34,663 nt of DNA from Lingula anatina (taxonomy: Eukaryota; Brachiopoda; Lingulata; Lingulida; Lingulidae), in assembly GCF_001039355.2 (NCBI RefSeq), contig NW_019774203.1:259062-293724 (forward strand), read 5' to 3'. Made by a program: the position numbers and the translations under genes. Positions 30,342-34,663 of the stretch are shown one piece after another. Numbering within the stretch: the first letter of the stretch is position 1; each line of letters opens with the position of its first letter. The notes under the pieces were generated by a model, which saw only the letters and a list, made by a program, of their open reading frames with translations, had not been told where the DNA came from and did not search any database.

Positions 30342-32587
30342 TTTGTTAATATTTCTTCACCGATTTCGGCAGGATTATGAATAAAAGGTCAACAACACTT
30401 AAGTTGATTGCACTGTTTGTCCTCAGAACAGGGTAGACTGAAACCTAATATGATTCGATCTCCTTTTCATATACATATTATGTTTTAAAATAAGTTAATC
30501 TGTCTGTAATAAAATAATCCATGGATGAATTGGCATTTGGACCAATTCCATAACATCACTTCCTGGAGCGTTGCTTAACAATGCTTTCACTGAAAGACGG
30601 CGGGTTTTCCAGGAGTTGGCATTAACATAAAAGGCAGACTAGTCACGTTGCTTGGATCCAGACTCTCAGACGTTCGATGAAGGACAAACAAGCAATTTGA
30701 AAAGCGGTCTGTCCCCCACGAGGTGCAGCAGGCGCTTCCTCATGTGGTGTAAAATACTCAGCTGCTATAAATATGCGGGGAAATAAGAAATATAAACCGT
30801 GTTCTTCAATTAAGAGTCTAACAGGTGTAGTATTCCTTTCCTCGTGAAGCTGAGCGTGGGTTTTACATGAATCAGATCTGAACGCTGTTGTCGTAGTTCA
30901 GAAAACTTGTCGAACTTGCGCAATGGTTCCGCATCCTTGGAAAGGAGTATCTTAGGCAATATTTTGCAGTTTAAGTGCCACAGCGGAAATGTTGAAATAA
31001 ATGATATATAAAGTGCGTCACAGTCTGGTGCATTTCACTTGGAATTTACGCTCTTTAAGATTAGAGCAGTCTTTCTAAGATATCCAGATTACAAGTGTGA
31101 ACCATCACTATAATTTTTAAGTGTTCCACTTTGGTTCACTCTGCGTGGAAATCTATTTTTTTCGTATTCTTTCTGGTCTTCTCTGAAGTTTTCTGTCTGT
31201 GTTCTGATATGCCTACGCGTGTTTTGTGTTATTCATAAATGCCTCTTGTAGACCACAGGGGCGAATGTAGACGCGATAACAAACCCCACCACGTGCGTAA
31301 TTCAATAAACTGACGCACGTGGCTAATCTTACTTAACCGAAGTAAGACAGTGCCAACATTTCAAGAACCTGTTGATGGCTCTGATGCTTGGGATTGCTCT
31401 CCGCGCGAAAATTTCGTTTTGGTTGCCACTTTGAGCTAAACTCATAATGATAGCACGCGTGTAATTCCGAGAGTGAGGCTGCCAGAGGGAGAGTGAGCAG
31501 GTAGCTGTTTGCTTTCAATCAAGGTTTGCCCTTCCTTGACATTTTAAGAAATCTGAACCAACCTTCTCATATGAGATATAACAAGGTGTGTTGCACTTTC
31601 TGCACTTTCTTTTTTTTTTTCTCAGTGAAAGATGTTGGGTAACCCAAGAGAAAAAATTGCCACTTTTCTTGCAGACGATGGGCTAGGCCTACGTACTATT
31701 TGTCCTAGTGACGAATTTTAGAGCAGTTATTTAATTTTGTCTCAACCTCTGATTAAGCTGATTTTCACGTTAAGAAACAAGGGTACATTTTCTACGCCCT
31801 CAGTATGATCAAAAATGTATTACATGATTGATGACAGGTCTAAACAGCGGGGATGCATGGAAGAATAAAGAGTTTTGCACCAGACGGCGTCAATTTGAGA
31901 AGACGCGACAATGCATGCTGGGAAGGGCGAACGCAGAAACTTTGGTGCTTAATGAACGCCTTTATAAATTTCTGACAGCGACTTTACACATCTTGAATTT
32001 GGACACAGTTGGAATCAAACCGCAAACGGGAACGCAGTAAACTTTACGTTTAAAACCGATGGTAATTACCATGCCAAACATTATGTCATACTCTTTGCCT
32101 CCTTCCTACACACGTACAAGTAGCCTATATGTAGGCCTACCCTCCTAATGGCAGATGAAAAAAAAACTGGTACCATTACTGCCAAAACATGTCTTTTTTT
32201 AAACAATTGGTAGAATAAACAAATACAAAACACAAAAAATTAACTTGAAAAATAAAAAACCTCTTGTGTGCGCCACCATTTGACGTCTTTTTGTGGAACG
32301 TTCAGCAGAATTTCTTTTAATAGTACAGACTGTTAGGTGAAATTTGAAAAATTATATTTTGATAAATTTGATAAACAGTGTTGTATTTTGATCCACAGAG
32401 CGACCACCTGTTTATTATTGTTCATGTTAATTTTCCTTTATTTTTTAGCAGGTGGCTTAAGGTTGAGTCTGTAACAGGTTTTATATCATGCTGTCAGTTC
32501 CAGGTCCGTGACTGTGTGCACACATCGAAATATATCGCAGCTCTAAATGATTTAACTTAATTTACGTCTGAAAAATTCTGAATATGC
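30342..32587. other. No gene seen
   Basis: Upstream flank of the preceding ORF, possibly its promoter and 5' UTR near 30342-30700. TAGGCCTAC words lie at 31684-31692 and 32132-32140. No exon with convincing splice sites was found. Confidence 0.5.
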
Positions 32588-32931
32588 TTAAAGGGATAAC
32601 ACCTGTTCGTTTTGGCCAAAATATGAATTTTCCCGGAGTAAACAACAATTTTCCCATACTTACCAATGGTCAATGAATCAATTTCTTCATTCAAAGTTAG
32701 TCCCTGTTTTTTTCTAAAAAGTTTGTTCTTTTTTAATAATCTCTTAAGAGATTATAATAGAGTATAGCCATCTGTGGAGGTCACGTGGTCCGATGACAAA
32801 CTCAGATATCAGAATAATAGCTATAACTGCCGTTTTTGAGGTAAAACAGAATATATTATATTTCTATGAGTTGCTTATAATGTTTTTATTGTGAAATATA
32901 GATCTCATACGAAGAGTTATTATCCCTTTAA
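32588..32931. mobile_element. TTAA-flanked MITE (piggyBac-like), copy 2
   Basis: 344 bp, the reverse-orientation relative of 9013-9354. It is bounded by TTAA at both ends and keeps the internal palindrome AATCTCTTAAGAGATT (32738-32753). Its left terminal repeat is degraded (AAGGGATAACACCTGTTCG) while the right one is intact (CGAAGAGTTATTATCCCTTT). Confidence 0.85.
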
Positions 32932-33079
32932 TTTATGGCATTTCACACGAAAACGGTAGCCAATAAAGCCAACTAATGTAAAGGCCAACCTTTATTGTAT
33001 TTTCCTGTTGCAACCTGTGAAAGGGAAGCAGTCTGTTTTGTTCCGTATTACATTGCCGTGTTAGACGTTATTTGTTGTG

Positions 33080-33257
33080 CAGTGGCGGAATGGTCCCCTC
33101 TTGAAATTAGAATTTTGACTAGCTGAATTATAGTTCTAAACCGTACCAAATGGCACCGTTCGCCCTCTAAAATACCATTTTTGGGGGTGCCTGGGGGTGC
33201 GGGAGGGCGGCTTTGCATCCGCGGACCCCTTTTCAAATAATCCTGGATCCGCCCCTG
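33080..33257. mobile_element. hAT-like MITE (family D, copy 2)
   Basis: 178 bp with imperfect ends CAGTGGCGGA and GGATCCGCCCCTG, the inverted-repeat type common to hAT elements. The interior matches part of 12403-12681 in the opposite orientation. No clear target duplication and no coding capacity. Confidence 0.75.
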
Positions 33258-34625
33258 AGATATATCTCTTATTTTTATTTGATCTTTTTAATCACAATCA
33301 TCATGATACCCCACCTAATTACGCCACTGTTTATGATAAGTAAATAAAATAAAGTAGAATAAAATAAAATAAGGGAGCAAGAAAATATCTTATGCGGTAG
33401 CCTCCAGCTGCACATATGTGCACGTGTTTATTGTCATAATGGAGAGAGCACGCATACTGAAAGTAAAGTTCGTCAGTATTTAGTTGAAGGTTATGATATC
33501 ATTCTCCCTAAAATGCTGAATTTCTCACTTTCTGATGAAATACTATTGAAAGGTAATATTAAATACACCAATATATGCAATTTTACCTCCTATTTTCCAC
33601 TAAAAAAGGGTATCTTTACGTCTTATTCCTTTGTCCGTATATGACACCTGGTTACTGTCCTTTCCTGACCTGGTGGCCTGACATAGCACGTCCACATGCA
33701 TGAGCCAGCGCTGTCTCACGAAAGGTGAATGTTGTGGCCTTTCGTGTCTGCACCTTGATCGACTGTTTACTACCGCTCATAATGCGGCTTTTCTAAAGTC
33801 TGTATTCATGTTTGAACACCGGTAAGTTCTCCATTAAGGCTAACGATTTTATTGTGTTTTGTACTTTCTGAAATGTAGGACTTCTCTTTCGAAAGTTGGA
33901 CTTCAATGAATGATGACAGTGCATCATGAGTTCATGCACATCTACTGTAGTTTAGTGCCAGGTATGCCCCCCTTTGTTCTTGGAATATAAACTGTTGTCT
34001 GTTAATGCATTATTGGACCAGAACATACGTTTATTATTATGGAATGCAGTTCTTTTTGTTTATTTGAAATTCTAAGTAGTGTAATCACAATCTCCAGTGT
34101 TGTTTTCACGATTGCAATGATTTCCGCAATTTTAGTGCTTTTTCCTTTTATTAATAATAATAATAAGTTTATTGAGCACTAAATGATGTGAATACATTTG
34201 CAGGCTCTCTAGACTACAATATTTACACAATATATATGTATATACAATTATGTATGTTTACATATGTAGTATGTTAAATTATACATGTGATAATGCAAAT
34301 TATGCTATAATATTAATTAATTAATTAAGCTACTCACAGCATTATTGACAATAAGTGGCTGTGATATACTAGATTTCAGGTGAACTATGTATTTTAACAG
34401 CAGTCTTTACAAATTCTGCTATTACTTTGAGACTTTTATGAGAATATTGACAATATCTGATCACTGTCATCTAGACCCCACTACACTGATTTTCAGTAGT
34501 TCATCATGCATTCGTTGCATTTATTGAAGGGGATGTATTTGGATAGTGCTTGAAATTCAGTTTATAAACTCATTAGGGATATGCAGACCGCTGCAATGTT
34601 TGGAGTTGCATGTTTGTGTGCAGGC

Positions 34626-34628
<3 letters not shown>
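33258..34628. other. No gene seen
   Basis: AT-rich sequence with short AAAT and AAT runs. No exon or RNA gene supported. Confidence 0.5.

Positions 34629-34663
<35 letters not shown>
34629..34663. repeat. TG microsatellite at the window edge
   Basis: At least 17 TG units running to the last base of the window. Confidence 0.97.

Noticed and set aside
31333-31518. 61-codon minus-strand frame resembling a small secreted peptide precursor ending YFG
   Set aside because: The apparent Met is a TTG codon, not ATG. No dibasic-flanked amidation repeat and no splice support.
1-34663. CRISPR array, operon, phage or tRNA/rRNA genes
   Set aside because: The tandem repeats are microsatellites and a minisatellite without unique spacers. 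Genes are split by introns, and no tRNA-like or rRNA sequence was recognised by eye.

Overview
This is animal (eukaryotic) genomic DNA. Coding sequence occurs as short exons with consensus GT/AG splice sites, separated by long AT-rich introns full of microsatellites and short non-autonomous transposons. There are no operons, Shine-Dalgarno sites or CRISPR arrays. The two recognisable genes (a doublecortin-domain gene and a Cys-loop receptor of nicotinic type), the transposon content and the repeated word TAGGCCTAC suggest a marine invertebrate, perhaps an echinoderm or hemichordate. That assignment is an inference of low confidence. One 343-base N gap and two single-n joins show that this is a draft assembly.

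Layout. (1) 731-7703, minus strand: six phase-compatible exons encode tandem doublecortin (DCX) domains followed by the start of a basic/acidic tail, matching the DCDC2 family. A perfect CRE palindrome lies just upstream of the start codon. The introns hold several foldback elements, the N gap and a partial tandem copy of exon 5. (2) 7830-14760: no gene seen. This stretch holds an 83-bp hairpin, a TTAA-flanked MITE, a hAT-like MITE, a 34-36 bp minisatellite, a G18 tract within another repeat family, and a long compound microsatellite. (3) 14763-22649, minus strand: seven phase-compatible exons encode a 606-residue Cys-loop receptor subunit. It has a signal peptide, then about 130 residues of Ser/Thr/Pro-rich mucin-like sequence, then a nicotinic-type ligand-binding domain and four membrane segments. 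(4) 22382-28767: two near-identical copies of about 3.3 and 3.05 kb, joined by a single n. Each carries the receptor's signal-peptide exon. They look like two unmerged haplotypes or a very recent tandem duplication, and they differ by a MITE present in only one copy. (5) 28768-34663: an unrecognised single-pass membrane protein ORF at 30030-30341, a weak type II membrane ORF at 28763-28942, second copies of two MITE families, and otherwise no supported gene.

The two recognised genes lie on the same strand but show no sign of working together. DCDC2-type proteins bind microtubules, often in cilia; the other gene encodes a cell-surface ion-channel subunit. The most unusual feature is the mucin-like stalk fused to a Cys-loop receptor whose pore lacks several usual nicotinic residues. 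No multi-gene system is evident in the window.
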